Origin: Spirochaetota bacterium
Lineage (GTDB): Bacteria > Spirochaetota > Spirochaetia > Treponematales > UBA12059
Length of the DNA: 6,678 nucleotides
NCBI GenBank assembly: GCA_022709445.1
Contig: JAKLIU010000112.1
Coordinates: forward strand, 1-6,678
Direction: 5' to 3'
The translations under genes and the position numbers were made by a program. Below the pieces are notes generated by a model, which searched no databases, had not been told where the DNA came from, and worked only from the letters and a program-made list of their open reading frames with translations. Positions 6,225 through 6,678 of this stretch are shown here, in pieces (position 1 is the stretch's first letter; each line of letters starts with the position of its first letter).

Positions 6225-6254
6225 AGCATACACCGGCCGCCGCGCGATTGTCAT
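6225..6254 (-). promoter_or_regulatory. Probable promoter of the AhpD-family gene
   Basis: Read on the minus strand, ATGACA (6254-6249) and TATGCT (6230-6225) are 18 bp apart. Transcription would begin near 6218, about 27 nt before the preferred ATG. Confidence 0.5.
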
Positions 6255-6261
6255 TTACCGG

Positions 6262-6291
6262 CTGGACTAAATATATGAAAAACACTATATT
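6262..6291 (+). promoter_or_regulatory. Possible promoter of the thioredoxin gene
   Basis: CTGGAC (6262-6267) and TATATT (6286-6291) are 18 bp apart in an AT-rich patch that stands out from its surroundings. TTGTCA (6248-6253) with TATATG (6272-6277) is an alternative that would overlap the divergent promoter. Confidence 0.45.
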
Positions 6292-6322
6292 ATCGGTACA
6301 TACAGATCCTGAGGAGCGCATC

Positions 6323-6678
6323 ATGCCCGAACTGCTGACCGTCGAGACATTCAAGGAAAAGATTTTCAACTATGACGAAGACAAGGAATGGAAGTACCGG
6401 GGCGAACTGCCCGCTATCGTGGATTTCTACGCCGACTGGTGCGGCCCGTGCCGCATGCTGGTGCCGACGATTGAGAAACTGGCCCAGCAGTACCAGGGCA
6501 AGGCCATTGTGGCCAAGGTCAATGTGGACAACCTCTCGTCCTTGGCTTCCCGTTACGGCATCCAGGGAATCCCGGCGGTGTTGATCTTCGACAAAGGCAA
6601 GGAAGTCCAGCGCCTGGTGGGCGTGCGCTCCCAGGGCGACTATGCCAAGGCCCTCGACAAACTCGTGGGCCAGGGCTC
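6323..6678 (+). CDS. trxA: Thioredoxin (3' end outside window)
   Basis: Cytoplasmic dithiol-disulfide reductase; 118 residues are visible and the frame is still open at the window edge, so only the last few residues should be missing. The active site WCGPC is at 39-43 after the strand AIVDFYAD, and the cis-proline is Pro84 in GIPAV. The fold continues with IEKLAQQYQGKAIVAKVNVD, VLIFDKGKEVQRLVGV and the final helix DYAKALDKLVG. The segment before the active site (about 12-29, FKEKIFNYDEDKEWKYRGEL) is slightly longer than in E. coli thioredoxin, which I associate with thioredoxins of Bacteroidetes and spirochaetes. The ATG is supported by GAGGAG at 6311-6316, 6 bases upstream. It is transcribed divergently from the AhpD-family gene, and the two may share peroxide-defence or thiol-repair roles. 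Confidence 0.95.
   Translation, partial: MPELLTVETFKEKIFNYDEDKEWKYRGELPAIVDFYADWCGPCRMLVPTIEKLAQQYQGKAIVAKVNVDNLSSLASRYGIQGIPAVLIFDKGKEVQRLVGVRSQGDYAKALDKLVGQG

Noticed and set aside
5748..6278. + strand open frame opposite the AhpD-like gene
   Set aside because: It overlaps the terminator hairpins and is antisense to a protein with a clear E-C-C-H motif.

Overview
The window comes from a GC-rich spirochaete, probably of the Treponema/Spirochaeta group. The main evidence is a full-length gene for FlaA, the sheath protein of the periplasmic flagellar filament, a family characteristic of spirochaetes. It sits directly downstream of an Amidase_3 cell-wall hydrolase and a small membrane-anchored GerMN-like protein. 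From memory this matches the Treponema pallidum order around TP0246-TP0249; I could not check it by alignment. A small outer-membrane beta-barrel resembling the spirochaetal BAPKO_0422/DUF3996 family fits the same lineage.

Layout. Positions 2-2276 hold three + strand genes whose stop and start codons overlap by 4 bases (ATGA, GTGA): the 3' part of a conserved ATP-grasp-like gene, the exported amidase and the GerMN-like protein. A consensus sigma70-type promoter with an A-rich upstream stretch then drives flaA (2359-3432), which ends in a textbook terminator (3455-3483). A synthetase-only RelA/SpoT protein fused to four TPR repeats follows (3541-4785). Its likely promoter places transcription start on or next to the ATG, so the mRNA may be leaderless. 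Next is tRNA-Glu(UUC) (4854-4925) with its own promoter and terminator.

The most unusual part is 4908-5163. The 3' end of the tRNA gene, its trailer and its terminator are repeated almost perfectly (60 bp, one mismatch, 196 bp apart). Between the copies lies a palindrome-rich stretch (4971-5112) with no convincing gene. Its ends are inverted copies of the tRNA T-arm sequence. It looks like a small non-autonomous element, or the scar of one, using or copying the tRNA-Glu 3' end.

Downstream are the beta-barrel gene (5283-5747), two stacked hairpins, a minus-strand AhpD/carboxymuconolactone-decarboxylase-family gene (5820-6191) and a divergent thioredoxin gene (6323 to the window end, incomplete). 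These last two share a promoter region and probably form a redox pair. As a whole the window is cell-envelope and flagellar housekeeping, followed by an alarmone-type enzyme, a tRNA locus with an inserted repeat, and thiol-redox genes.
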